Shown here: positions 24,518-33,893 of the stretch, piece by piece
How positions within the stretch are numbered: the first letter of the stretch is position 1
Layout: every line of letters starts with the position of its first letter
From: Didymella arachidicola
Lineage: Eukaryota > Ascomycota > Dothideomycetes > Pleosporales > Didymellaceae
NCBI GenBank assembly: GCA_016630955.3
Contig: CM049987.1
Coordinates: 2,232,001-2,296,000 of the forward strand
Length of the DNA: 64,000 nucleotides
Direction: 5' to 3'
Notes under the pieces: model-generated
The model's input: the letters and a program-made list of their open reading frames with translations, nothing else
Database searches by the model: none
Told to the model about the DNA's origin: nothing
Program-made: the position numbers and the translations under genes

Positions 24518-26848
24518 ACACCGAAGTCCTATAGACCCATCGCGCTTATGAACACCACAGGCAAGATCATGGATGCAGTCATAGCACGACGCCTCAGCTA
24601 CCTGGTTGAGACCCATCAAGTCCTACCGCCGACACACATGGGCGGTAGGAAGATGCGCTCGACCGAGCACGCTCTTCACGCCGTCACCCATAAGATATAC
24701 GAAGCATGGAGCCAGGATACTGGCCAGGTAGCTAGTCTCTTGCTGCTTGACGTTTCTGGCGCCTTCGACAACGTCTCGCACACACGACTGCTTCACGATC
24801 TGCGAAAGAGGCGAGTAGATGAGCAGACGGTGAGGTGGATTACAAGCTTCCTTAGCAACAGACAGACGAGCATCGCAATTGACGGCTTCCAGTCGCCAGC
24901 GTATCAGATCAACACAGGCATACCTTAGGGATCGCCACTGTCACCTATTCTCTACCTCTTCTACAACGCCGACCTGATAGACGAATGCAATCAGGCGCCA
25001 GACACCATCTCCACAGGCTACATAGACGACGTCGGCATCCTTGCGTGGGGTAAGACGACAGAGCGGACTTGCGAGACACTGGGCAGGATCCTGGAGAGGG
25101 CACAGCGTTGGGCTAGCACACACGCATCGGTCTTCGCCCTAAATAAGTTCCAGCTCACCCACTTTACAAGATCACGCAAGCGCGTCAACACAGAAACACC
25201 GATTCAAAGAGCGTGGGGCGAGATACGACCCGAAGCAACGTGCAAGTACCTTGGACTAACGATGGACACAAAGCTTCACTAGAAACAATATACAGAGGGT
25301 ATTAGACAGAAAGCGACAAAGACAGTTAACGCTCTAAACTGCCTTAGCGGATCTAATTGGGGCGCCAGCCTTATGGACATGCGACGGATATATGCAAGCA
25401 CCGTGCTACTACAGATGATGTACGCATGCTCGATATGGTCGAACGCAAGTGCTAAGGGAATACTGTACACAAAGAAGACGCTGAACACGCTAAAGAGTCT
25501 ACAAGCAAGAGCGGCGAGAGCGATATGCGGAGCCTACAAAGCCACGTCAAACGCTGCGCTCGATGTCGAGGCCTTCCTCCTACCCATCGAGCAGCAGATA
25601 TGGAAACACAACACAGATACTGTCACCCGACTGTTATCATGCACCGACATCGCGGCCACCTCAGGGTTCCAGATAAACACAACCCAGTCGACAGTCGCAG
25701 ACAAGGCCCGCATTAGACACACCAGCTCATGGCAGAAACTCTATATCGACATGAAGAGCAGGCGAGACCACGACTTGGACAGACAAGAGCAGATCCCATG
25801 CTTCCTCACTCCACCCTGGAGACACAGCCCATCTACCTACATTGATGCGACTGCTGAGGAGGCACGGGCGCGACACGACAAAGACTACGCGAAGGAAAAC
25901 AACCTCAGCATCTACACAGACGGCAGCGGCATCGAAGGCGAGATAGGCTCTGCAGCACTGTGTCCACTCACACAACAGGTACGGTCCGTTCACATGGGGC
26001 CGGACACAGCGTCGACAGTATATGCAGCAGAGCTACAGGGTATCAGCTTAGCTTTACAGATCGCTCAAGAGTATGTAAACAGAAATGGCGCGCGACGAAA
26101 CATCGCCATATACACAGACAACCAGGCCGCCATCTGGTCCATAGCTAAGGCTGAGGGACGATCAGGCGCCTACATCCTCGCGGACATCGCACAGCAGGTC
26201 CAGGAGCTCCAGGATAAGGGACAGACAGTAACCGTCAGGTGGATCCCAGCCCACGTGGGCATACCCGGGAACGAGGCCGTCGATAAAGCGGCCAAAGAGG
26301 CCACCTGATGGAGGGAAAACAGGTGCAGAAGTTCACCGGCAGATGCGCCTCCCAAGTTATACACCATTAGGTCGACAGTAAGAAGATGGTGCAAAGCACA
26401 AGCAGAGCGGGCATGGACAGCAAAGTGGCGCACAGACACAAAGGGCCGCGCAACCTACAGACACACGCCCACACCTACTAAGAAGGTTCTTCAGATCCAC
26501 GAGGGGCTTACCAAGCGAGAGAGCGCGCTGCTGGTGCAGCTACGGACTGAGAAGATCGGCTTCAACGACTTTCTCTTCGCCCGAAGAGTGCCAGATGTAA
26601 CCAGCCCACGCTGCGACTGCGGAGCCAGACGACAGACCGTCGCGCACATCCTTCTCCACTGCAGCAAGCGCAGGAACCTCCGGAACCGCATCTTCGCCAA
26701 CCTGTCCGGACGAGACAACATCCGGGCCATCCTAAGCACGCCACAGCTAGCCACCAAAGCCATCCAGTATGTAGAGCAGACGCAGATCCTTGGGCAAAAT
26801 GGGGATCGCAGGCGCGCAGACGACAGCCGAGCGCTGGGGGGAGACTGA
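24518..26848 (+). pseudogene. L-A reverse transcriptase-RNase H remnant
   Basis: One reading frame runs the whole length and is broken by three stops. TAG at 24926 sits in INTGIP-GSPLSP, where L-B has Gln. TAG at 25280 sits after TKLH, where L-B has Trp. TGA at 26306 sits in EAT-WREN, where L-B has Gly. The RT palm motif is STGYIDDVGILAWG. RNase H motifs SIYTDGSGIEGEIGSA, AELQGISLALQIA and YTDNQAAIWS are intact. The C-terminal zinc-binding RCDCGARRQTVAHILLHC is also present. The first two stops fit C-to-T transitions at CpA on one strand or the other, and the third does not. Confidence 0.88.
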
Positions 26849-27130
26849 AGGTATTGCAGACGCAAAACACGAGGCACGCGTGCCTCTACGAGCCTAGAGG
26901 TACAGTGTTCAGTTAGTAGAGTCATTATCTAAATGAGGTGGCCGCCAAATGTAGATAGTGATGAGAGGGAAACGGCAGGTCGCGGGGACAGATGGTTCCT
27001 TTCGAGGGATGAAGTGGGGCGGCGCGGATCAACGTCCGCACCGTGTCGGCTGTCTGCCAAGCCTGCCAGCCGGGCATAGCTGCGGGTTCGCGGCTGAAAC
27101 CGTGTAGGAAATACTAAACCAAACCAAACC
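24518..27130 (+). mobile_element. LINE L-A, 5'-truncated non-LTR retrotransposon
   Basis: Begins abruptly inside the reverse transcriptase region (first residues PKSYRPIAL) and ends in an AAACC-repeat tail (about 27115-27130), as expected for 5' truncation during target-primed reverse transcription. It is clearly diverged from L-B across the whole shared region, so it is a different copy or subfamily. The 3' part (26849-27130) is noncoding and resembles the L-B 3' UTR. Confidence 0.9.
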
Positions 27131-27134
27131 AAGG
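27121..27134. repeat. Target-site duplication, left copy, of L-B
   Basis: AAACCAAACCAAGG, present again at 33145-33158. It straddles the end of the L-A tail (AAACC repeats) and the first bases (AAGG) of the right-hand L-A target duplication, which places L-B exactly at the L-A/target junction. Confidence 0.85.
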
Positions 27135-27264
27135 GAAAAAACACCACACATAGCGAGAACTCGATTTTTGGAATTCACTCGTATTTTCGCGCTCAAACGG
27201 TCGCTCTTGACGCCAATTGACTAGCCAGCACCCAGCCGCAGCAGCCCACTGCGTCTGACGTGCC

Positions 27265-28950
27265 ATGGCGACACCGTGGCCTCAGCAGCCCACGTGGCCC
27301 ACCCCATTCCGCGAGCACGCTACACGCCTCAGCACCTACCTTCAGGACGCGCTGGCCTGTATCGATCGCACGCAAAGCCAGCCTGTGCCAGCAGACCTCG
27401 TCAAGGTCATTATACACGGCACGCTGACGTTTATACTGAAAGTGCAACACACGCCTGACCTCAGCACGGTGTGCGACGCGCTTAGCATCCTGCAAACTGA
27501 GGCCAAGGCGTCCTCCGACAACACCACGCGAATGCTTAATGCTGTCAAGCAGGAACTCAAGACCGAAATAAAGAACACCGCTAATACCGTCCACGCAATC
27601 GCCACAAACGTACAACAAAACATAAGGAACGGAGAGGAAGCTAGGACTGCAGCCAAGGAGGCGGTAGAGGTAGGTAAGGCCAATCTGCAGATGGCAAGAC
27701 AGATCAAAAACGCAGGACCACAGACTGGTGGCGTGCTCAGCTACGCTGCGATGGCGGCGAGGGGCGCACCGCTAGCAAGTACAGCGAATACACAAGTTCC
27801 CAGAATGGCTCCTATGCAGACGCAGCGTGAAGTCGTTGTGACCATTAGAGACCCCAGTACAGTGCTCAGCCTGCGGGCGATGAACCCGCGCAACCTTAAC
27901 GCGCATGTAGAGCGCGCCATCGCGCAAAGCAGAAACGAAAACATTAACAGCATCAAGGTGCTCTCTTCAAACCAGCTAAGAAGCGGCGACCTTAGCATCA
28001 GAACGGCGACCAACAAAGAAGTAGAAGCACTAAAGCAGTTCGCTGACGACTGGGTCCACCGCATCGGCAACAGGGCCACCTTGCGGATTACAACCTACGG
28101 CATCATCGCACACGGCATGCGCACCAGCACAATAGACATGGACAGGTTTGAGGAGACGAGGGATCAGCTACTGCTGGACAACAAGCCGTTCATCCCACAG
28201 GCAGAGATCAAGTACGTCGGGTGGCTGACACGCAACGCACCCACGAAAGCCGCCTCCAGCGTCATCATAGAGTTCAGCAAGGCAGAGGACGCTAACAAGA
28301 TCATTGACGAGGGCCTCATCTGGCAGGGCGAGGTCTTCCAGTGCGAGCGATACGAGCGACAGTGCCGAGTGAAGCAGTGCTTCAAGTGCCAACACTACGG
28401 CCACATAGGAACCCAGTGCAAGGCAACAATCGCATGTGGCTACTGCGCGCAACAACATGAGAGCAGGGATTGTCCGTCCAAGCTCGACCGGAACGTACCC
28501 AGGAAGTGTGCCGCCTGCCGAGGCGAACACGAAGCGTGGAGCTACCAGTGCCCTACCAGGAAGGAGGAGAGGGCAAAAGCAAGGGCTGCATACGACGTAC
28601 GCCCATACTACCACCCAGTCGCGGAGACACCAAGGAACAACATCCCACTGGAGGCGTCGGCCACCTCTGTCCGACGGAGTAGACTCGCCCAAGCTCCCGC
28701 ATCGACGCAGCCAGCACCAATCACCAGGAACCGATCGCAAACTGGACGAGGACAGAAGAGGACTAATGCAGGAACTACCATTGACTCAGCAGAGCAGCAC
28801 AACCAGCCAACACACGCGAACGGCAGCCAAAGGCCGCAGAGGCACGTCATACCTACCCGGAGGGCCATGGAAGCTACCGGGAACAGCACGCAGCAGACAC
28901 AGAGCGGCACTAGCCAGCACATGGAAATCGACTCTGACAACGAAGCATGA
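27265..28950 (+). CDS. L-B ORF1, gag-like RNA-binding protein
   Basis: A 561-residue nucleic-acid-binding protein, the presumed RNP/chaperone component of the LINE. The N-terminal third is Ala/Thr/Gln-rich with a helical, likely coiled-coil part around residues 85-155. The middle part contains an RRM-like fold candidate region (TQREVVVTIRDPSTVLSLRA onward). The C-terminal half has three zinc knuckles: CFKCQHYGHIGTQC (about residue 371), CGYCAQQHESRDC and CAACRGEHEAWSYQC. The tail is Gln/Thr/Arg-rich and low in complexity. Start MATPWPQQPTWP is the first Met after the 5' UTR. Its stop overlaps the ORF2 start in ATGA. Confidence 0.9.
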   Translation: MATPWPQQPTWPTPFREHATRLSTYLQDALACIDRTQSQPVPADLVKVIIHGTLTFILKVQHTPDLSTVCDALSILQTEAKASSDNTTRMLNAVKQELKTEIKNTANTVHAIATNVQQNIRNGEEARTAAKEAVEVGKANLQMARQIKNAGPQTGGVLSYAAMAARGAPLASTANTQVPRMAPMQTQREVVVTIRDPSTVLSLRAMNPRNLNAHVERAIAQSRNENINSIKVLSSNQLRSGDLSIRTATNKEVEALKQFADDWVHRIGNRATLRITTYGIIAHGMRTSTIDMDRFEETRDQLLLDNKPFIPQAEIKYVGWLTRNAPTKAASSVIIEFSKAEDANKIIDEGLIWQGEVFQCERYERQCRVKQCFKCQHYGHIGTQCKATIACGYCAQQHESRDCPSKLDRNVPRKCAACRGEHEAWSYQCPTRKEERAKARAAYDVRPYYHPVAETPRNNIPLEASATSVRRSRLAQAPASTQPAPITRNRSQTGRGQKRTNAGTTIDSAEQHNQPTHANGSQRPQRHVIPTRRAMEATGNSTQQTQSGTSQHMEIDSDNEA

Positions 28951-31900
28951 ATAGACACAACAGACTGAACATACTACAGTACAACGTAAGGAAGTCGAGA
29001 GACATGGTCATGGCGTCGCTGCTGCGCGATCAGGCGATCTACGACTTCGACATCATCGCCATCCAGGAGCCGTGGAGGAACCCGTACTCCGCCACCACTC
29101 ATCACCCAGCCAAGGATAGGTTCCACCTTTGCTACCCAGCAGGAGACGCGGAAGGCCAAGCACGGGTCTGCTTCTTCATTAACAAGAGAATAGATCAGAC
29201 AAAGTGGCGCTTTGAGGAGCGAACAAGAGACATTTGTTCTATTATTATTAACATAGACTTAACAGACGATCAGCAAAGCCAAGAGCAGCTTATTGTCCAC
29301 AACGTCTACAACCCGCCAAAGACCTCAAACAACCGGCAGAGTGCAATACCGCAGGTGCGGGAGGCGCTAAGGCATTACCAGACAAACGAACAAGTGCTAC
29401 TTGGTGACTTCAATCTGCACCACCCCTTATGGGGAGGACTAAACAGGGAGGTCACTAATCCTGAATCAGAAGACCTAATAGACATCATAGGGGACTTTGC
29501 GCTCCACAACACCCTCCCACCAGGCACAGTAACGTACGAAGAAGGCCGATCGCAGTCTACAATCGATCTTTGTCTTGTTACAACAGGGCTGATTGAGCAA
29601 GTCATCAAAAGCGAAGTAGACAGGAGCCTAGACCACGACTCAGATCATCTGCCTATAAGCACAACGCTAGATCTCACAGTGCAATGTCTTGAGAAGAAGC
29701 CGCGGAAAGACTGGAAAAGACTGAACGAGAAACTGTATACGAAAGCGCTGAGGCGCTCTCTGCCTCCTCTTCGAAGACCACTCACAAACACAGCGCTTGA
29801 CTCCTACACGGCTGAGGTGACAGCAGCAATCCAGGACGCGATACACGAAGCAGTGCCCGAGACTCATCCCTCCACCTATACACGCGAGGGATGGACTGAG
29901 GAATGCAGAGCAGTGCTCGCTGAGACAAAACGACTGAAGAGAGCACACAGCCGACACCACACAGAAGAGACGTGGGAAGCATACCGCGCCGCAAGGAATC
30001 ACAAAGCGAGGACGATTAGAAAGGCACTGCGTAAAGCACACAGAGACCGTATTGAGCGGGCATCTGAGTCGCCAGACGCGCTATGGAAGCTAGCGAAGTG
30101 GGCACGCACGAGGCACGACCAGTCCACCAGATCCATACCAACTATACATCACCCTGACACACAAGAAGAACTCATCGACCCTGCAGACAAAGCTGAGCTG
30201 TTTCGAGACGTCTTCTTTCCAACGCCACCTGAAGCAGACTTGGGAGACATAGAGCACGCTGCGTACAGCGGCCAGATTGACATGCCACTGATTGAGGAGA
30301 AGGAGGTGCGCACAGCGATACGAGCGGCATCGCCCCTCAAGGCTCCAGGGCCGGATGGCATCATAAACAAAGCGCTGCAAGCCGGCATCGATCTGATTGC
30401 AGCCCACCTGACGAGAATCTATAACCAAAGCCTACGGCTGGGCTACTGCCCGGTCTCGTTCCGAGCCTCTATCACAGCGGTCCTGCGCAAACCTGGTAAA
30501 GCCAACTACGCAGTACCTAAAGCATACCGGCCCATCGCACTGCTTAACACAATCGGCAAGGTCATGGATGCGGTAGTGGCACGGAGACTGAGCTACCTCG
30601 TTGAGACCCACCACGTGCTACCACCGACCCACATGGGTGGAAGGAAGCATCGATCTACCGAGCACGCACTACACGCTGTCACAGCGAAGATCTACGAACA
30701 GTGGAACAACGGCAAAGACGGCCAGGTGGCCAGCCTCCTGTTGCTGGACGTGTCCGGAGCCTTCGACAACGTATCTCACAAGCGGCTGCTTCACAACCTG
30801 CGAAAGCGGAAGGTCGACGAGAACACAGTGCGCTGGATAGCAAGCTTCTTGAGCGACAGGCACACCCATATCCGGGTCGACGGATTCAACTCCCAAGAAT
30901 ACGCAATTAACACGGGCATTCCGCAGGGCTCGCCCCTCTCCCCTCTGCTCTATATCCTCTACAACGCCGATTTGGTCGACCAGTGCAACGAGCAGACAGA
31001 TACCATGTCTACAGGATACATTGACGACGTGGCCATCCTCGCTTGGGGCAAGACCACAGAACGAACGTGCGAGATACTGGGCACAACACTTGAGAAAGCA
31101 CAGCGATGGGCAACCACACATGCCTCAGTGTTCGCTCCTGACAAGTTCCAGCTGACCCACTTCACAAGATCGCGCAAACGCATCAACGTCGACGCGGCCA
31201 TCCAGACAGAGTGGGGCGAGATAAAGCCGTCACCAACGTGCAAGTACCTAGGCTTGACCCTTGACACCAAGCTGAAGTGGAGAGAACATGTAGAGACGGT
31301 CAGACAAAAGGCAACTCGCACAGTGCACACGCTGAGCAGCTTAGGCAGCTCCACCTGGGGCGTACGACTGCAAGACATGCGCAGACTGTACGAAGCCATC
31401 GCGCTGCCACAGATGATGTACGCGTGTTCCATCTGGTCCAATGCCAACCTCAACGACAAGAAGCGCGGCTACACGCACAAGACGGTCGACGCCCTGCGCA
31501 GCATACAAGCAAGAGCAGCAAGAAGCATATGCGGCGCCTACAGAGCGACATCAAGGGTCGCACTGGATGTGGAGACATTCCTTCTTCCCATCGAGCAGCA
31601 GATCTGGAAGCACAACGCGGACGTCGTCACTCGACTGTCTTCGTCTAGGACCATCGCACAGACTGCGTGCTACGAGCCACGCGAACCGGTACCAGTGGTC
31701 ATTGACAAGAACTACAGGGCACACAAGAGCCCCTGGCAAAAAGCTTACGAGGCACTAAGGAGCAAGCAGGTGCGCGATCTTGACAAGCAAGAGCCCATCC
31801 CTCCGTTCATCACACCGCCGTGGCAGCGAGGGCCACACACCTACATTGACAACGATGCGGAGGAGGCCCGTAAGCACCATAATCGAGAATGCGCAGCAAA

Positions 31901-32852
31901 CAAGAGCCTCAGCATCTATACAGATGGCAGCGGCATCGAGGGCGAGATCGGCTCCGCAGCAGTGTGCCTGCTAACACAACAGACGCTATCCGTACATATG
32001 GGATCCGACACACTGTCGACAGTATACGCAGCGGAGCTGCAAGGCATCAGCCTCGCACTGCAGATCGCGCAGGAGTATGCAGACAGAGACGGCGAACGAA
32101 AACAAATTGCCATATACACGGACAACCAAGCCGCCATCTGGTCAATAGCCAAAGCCGAAGGGCGATCAGGCGCGTACATCCTCGCGGACATCGCGCAACA
32201 GGTTCTGGAGCTCCAGGACAAAGGATACTCAGTGGCTGTCCGATGGATCCCTGCCCACGTGGGCATACCTGGAAACGAGGCCGCCGACCAGGCTGCCAAG
32301 GAAGCCACCGGATGGAGAGAGAACGGCCGCAGACAGCAGCCAGCAGACACGCCCGCACAGCTATACCCGCTCAGGACAACGCTCAGAAGATGGTGCAAGA
32401 CGCAGGCAGAGAGAGCGTGGATCGGCGCGTGGAGGGAAGACAAGAAAGGCCGCGCGACGTACAGACACACGCCAGTGCCCACCAAGAAGGTGCTACAGCT
32501 CCACGAGAGGCTCAGCAAGCGGGAGAGCGCGCTGCTGGTGCAGCTGCGGACCGAGAAGATCGGTCTCAACGACTTCCTCTTCAATCGCCATGTTCCGGAC
32601 ATCACCAGCCCCCGTTGCAGCTGCGGAGAGAGGCGACAGACCGTCGCGCACGTCCTCCTCCGCTGCAGCAAGCACAAGGACCTCCGGAACCGCATCTTCG
32701 CCAACCTTTCCGGACGACACAGCCTCAGGACCATCCTGAGCACGCCGCAGCTAGCTACCAAAGCCGTCCAGTATATGAAGCAGACGCAGATCCTTGGGCA
32801 TATGGGGATTAGAGATACGCAGACGACGCCGAGCGCTGGGGGGAGACTGTAG
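28947..32852 (+). CDS. L-B ORF2, endonuclease-reverse transcriptase-RNase H
   Basis: A 1301-residue polyprotein that would nick the target and reverse-transcribe the LINE RNA in place. The APE-like endonuclease spans about residues 1-240: LNILQYNVRKS, IIAIQEPWRNP (catalytic Glu), LLGDFNLHHPLWGG and DHDSDHLPIST. The RT has KAPGPDGI, YRPIALLNTIGK, LLLLDVSGAFDNVSH (first Asp), GIPQGSPLSPLL and STGYIDDVAILAWG (about residue 691, YIDD rather than the more common YADD). RNase H has SIYTDGSGIEGEIGSA (about 989), AELQGISLALQIA and IYTDNQAAIWS. A terminal CSCGERRQTVAHVLLRC zinc motif lies near residue 1225. No stop or frameshift is present. The start codon overlaps the ORF1 stop. Confidence 0.93.
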   Translation: MNRHNRLNILQYNVRKSRDMVMASLLRDQAIYDFDIIAIQEPWRNPYSATTHHPAKDRFHLCYPAGDAEGQARVCFFINKRIDQTKWRFEERTRDICSIIINIDLTDDQQSQEQLIVHNVYNPPKTSNNRQSAIPQVREALRHYQTNEQVLLGDFNLHHPLWGGLNREVTNPESEDLIDIIGDFALHNTLPPGTVTYEEGRSQSTIDLCLVTTGLIEQVIKSEVDRSLDHDSDHLPISTTLDLTVQCLEKKPRKDWKRLNEKLYTKALRRSLPPLRRPLTNTALDSYTAEVTAAIQDAIHEAVPETHPSTYTREGWTEECRAVLAETKRLKRAHSRHHTEETWEAYRAARNHKARTIRKALRKAHRDRIERASESPDALWKLAKWARTRHDQSTRSIPTIHHPDTQEELIDPADKAELFRDVFFPTPPEADLGDIEHAAYSGQIDMPLIEEKEVRTAIRAASPLKAPGPDGIINKALQAGIDLIAAHLTRIYNQSLRLGYCPVSFRASITAVLRKPGKANYAVPKAYRPIALLNTIGKVMDAVVARRLSYLVETHHVLPPTHMGGRKHRSTEHALHAVTAKIYEQWNNGKDGQVASLLLLDVSGAFDNVSHKRLLHNLRKRKVDENTVRWIASFLSDRHTHIRVDGFNSQEYAINTGIPQGSPLSPLLYILYNADLVDQCNEQTDTMSTGYIDDVAILAWGKTTERTCEILGTTLEKAQRWATTHASVFAPDKFQLTHFTRSRKRINVDAAIQTEWGEIKPSPTCKYLGLTLDTKLKWREHVETVRQKATRTVHTLSSLGSSTWGVRLQDMRRLYEAIALPQMMYACSIWSNANLNDKKRGYTHKTVDALRSIQARAARSICGAYRATSRVALDVETFLLPIEQQIWKHNADVVTRLSSSRTIAQTACYEPREPVPVVIDKNYRAHKSPWQKAYEALRSKQVRDLDKQEPIPPFITPPWQRGPHTYIDNDAEEARKHHNRECAANKSLSIYTDGSGIEGEIGSAAVCLLTQQTLSVHMGSDTLSTVYAAELQGISLALQIAQEYADRDGERKQIAIYTDNQAAIWSIAKAEGRSGAYILADIAQQVLELQDKGYSVAVRWIPAHVGIPGNEAADQAAKEATGWRENGRRQQPADTPAQLYPLRTTLRRWCKTQAERAWIGAWREDKKGRATYRHTPVPTKKVLQLHERLSKRESALLVQLRTEKIGLNDFLFNRHVPDITSPRCSCGERRQTVAHVLLRCSKHKDLRNRIFANLSGRHSLRTILSTPQLATKAVQYMKQTQILGHMGIRDTQTTPSAGGRL

Positions 32853-33144
32853 GTACAGCGGACGCGATAGACGAGGCAACGCGCCTCTAAGAGCCTAGAA
32901 TCACGGCATACAGTCAGTAGAACCAGTATCTAGATGAGCTGCCAGGCAAATTGTAGATAGTGGTTGATGGAAAACGGCAGGTTACGGGGGCAGCTGGTCT
33001 CGTTCAAGGGATGAAGTGGGGCGGCGCGGATCAACGTCCGCACCGCGTCCGCTGTCTGCCACAGCCTGTCACTCCGGACATAGCTGCGCAGTACGCGGCT
33101 GAAACCGAGTAGGATGACTAAACTAAACTAAACTAAACTAAACT

Positions 33145-33168
33145 AAACCAAACCAAGGAAACCTTCCT
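33145..33168. repeat. Overlapping right copies of the two LINE target-site duplications
   Basis: 33145-33158 is the right duplication of L-B; 33154-33168 is the right duplication of L-A. They overlap by a few bases because L-B inserted into the L-A/target boundary. Confidence 0.85.
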
Positions 33169-33769
33169 GCCAGCCTTTAAAGCAGCGTTTAATAAGGCGT
33201 TTACTGCGGAGAACGTTCGCGCAGGCTTTAGAGGTGCTGGGCTAGTCCCACACAACCCAGAGGTGGTGTTATCAAAGCTTGATGTGCGCCTGCGCACGCC
33301 AACGCCACCAAAACCCAGCGACGTCGCCTGGGAGCCGAAGACACCACGCAATGCTCACGAAGTAGAGGAGCAGTCAACTCTAATTCGAAATCGGATTCAA
33401 ATCCATCAAGGGTCTCCAGCAAGTTCGTTAGATGAGCAGGTTAAACAGCTAGCAAAGGGCGCTCAGCAGATAGCTCATAATATAGTATTAATGCAGGAGA
33501 AAATAGACCGCCTGCAAGACGCTGTAGAGGCGACTACAGGGCGCAAGACCCGTAAGCGACGCTATATACGCGCAGAGGAGACCCTTACAGTTGGCGAAGT
33601 AGCTGACTTAGTAGCTGAAGAGGAGGGTGGGGGTTGTGGTGAGGGCGAGACGCCTGCGAAGAGGGTGTGTAGAGGACAACGCTGCAGGCGTTGTGGGGAG
33701 ATTGGACATAATTTCCGCACCTGTAAAGTAGGAATAGAGGATATAGATAGTAGCGAGGCGTCTAAATAA
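33155..33769 (+). pseudogene. P1 transposase, 3' part
   Basis: Resumes the split transposase at KETFLPAFKAAFNKAF and stays open to the TAA stop. Residues ENVRAGFRGAGLVPHNPEVV match the segment after the DDE core of pogo/Fot1 transposases, as in P2 (NIQAGFQATGLIPPCPDRVL). The end carries a CCHC knuckle, CRRCGEIGHNFRTC, also found in P2. It follows a coiled-coil-like stretch around IAHNIVLMQEKIDRLQDAV. Interruption by the LINEs makes it non-functional. Confidence 0.88.
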
Positions 33770-33821
33770 TATTTATCTGCTATATACAATTGTTAAAAAT
33801 ATTGCGGTGTTGCGCAAAGTT

Positions 33822-33891
33822 GTTGCGCAGGCGTTTTGGTGTTGGTGGGTGGGCGACTCGATGGAGTGGGCGACTCGATGGTGAAACACGT
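33822..33891 (-). repeat. P1 right terminal inverted repeat with tandem 17-bp units
   Basis: 70 bp. Read inward from the end: ACGTGTTTCA, then CCATCGAGTCGCCCACT and CCATCGAGTCGCCCACC in tandem. The left end has only one of these units. Confidence 0.9.
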
Positions 33892-33893
33892 TA

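Larger units (their letters stand above)
27135..33144 (+). mobile_element. LINE L-B, full-length non-LTR retrotransposon
   Basis: About 6.0 kb with a short 5' UTR (27135-27264), two intact ORFs, a roughly 290-bp 3' UTR and an (AAACT)n tail ending at 33144. ORF1 has CCHC knuckles; ORF2 combines an APE-type endonuclease, RT, RNase H and a C-terminal zinc motif, the layout of I/Tad1-type fungal LINEs. Intact ORFs and a perfect target duplication suggest recent insertion. Confidence 0.93.
23414..33891 (+). mobile_element. pogo/Fot1-like DNA transposon P1, interrupted by two LINEs
   Basis: Bounded by inverted repeats that both start ACGTGTTTCA and are flanked by TA (23412-23413 and 33892-33893), the target typical of Tc1/mariner-pogo elements. 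Without the LINE insertions (about 24518-33154) it would be near 1.8 kb. It encodes one transposase, split by the insertions. The right TA is shared with element P3, showing that P1 landed in the TA at the P3 left end. Confidence 0.9.

Noticed and set aside
31889..32812. Long alternative frames in both strands of LINE L-B (for example 31889-32812 plus, 31916-32761 minus)
   Set aside because: Shadows of the GC-rich RNase H region of ORF2, with no independent motif.
33115..33158. Short AAACT repeat array as a possible microsatellite or CRISPR-like repeat
   Set aside because: It is the 3' tail of LINE L-B followed by its target duplication; CRISPR arrays are not expected in this eukaryotic sequence.
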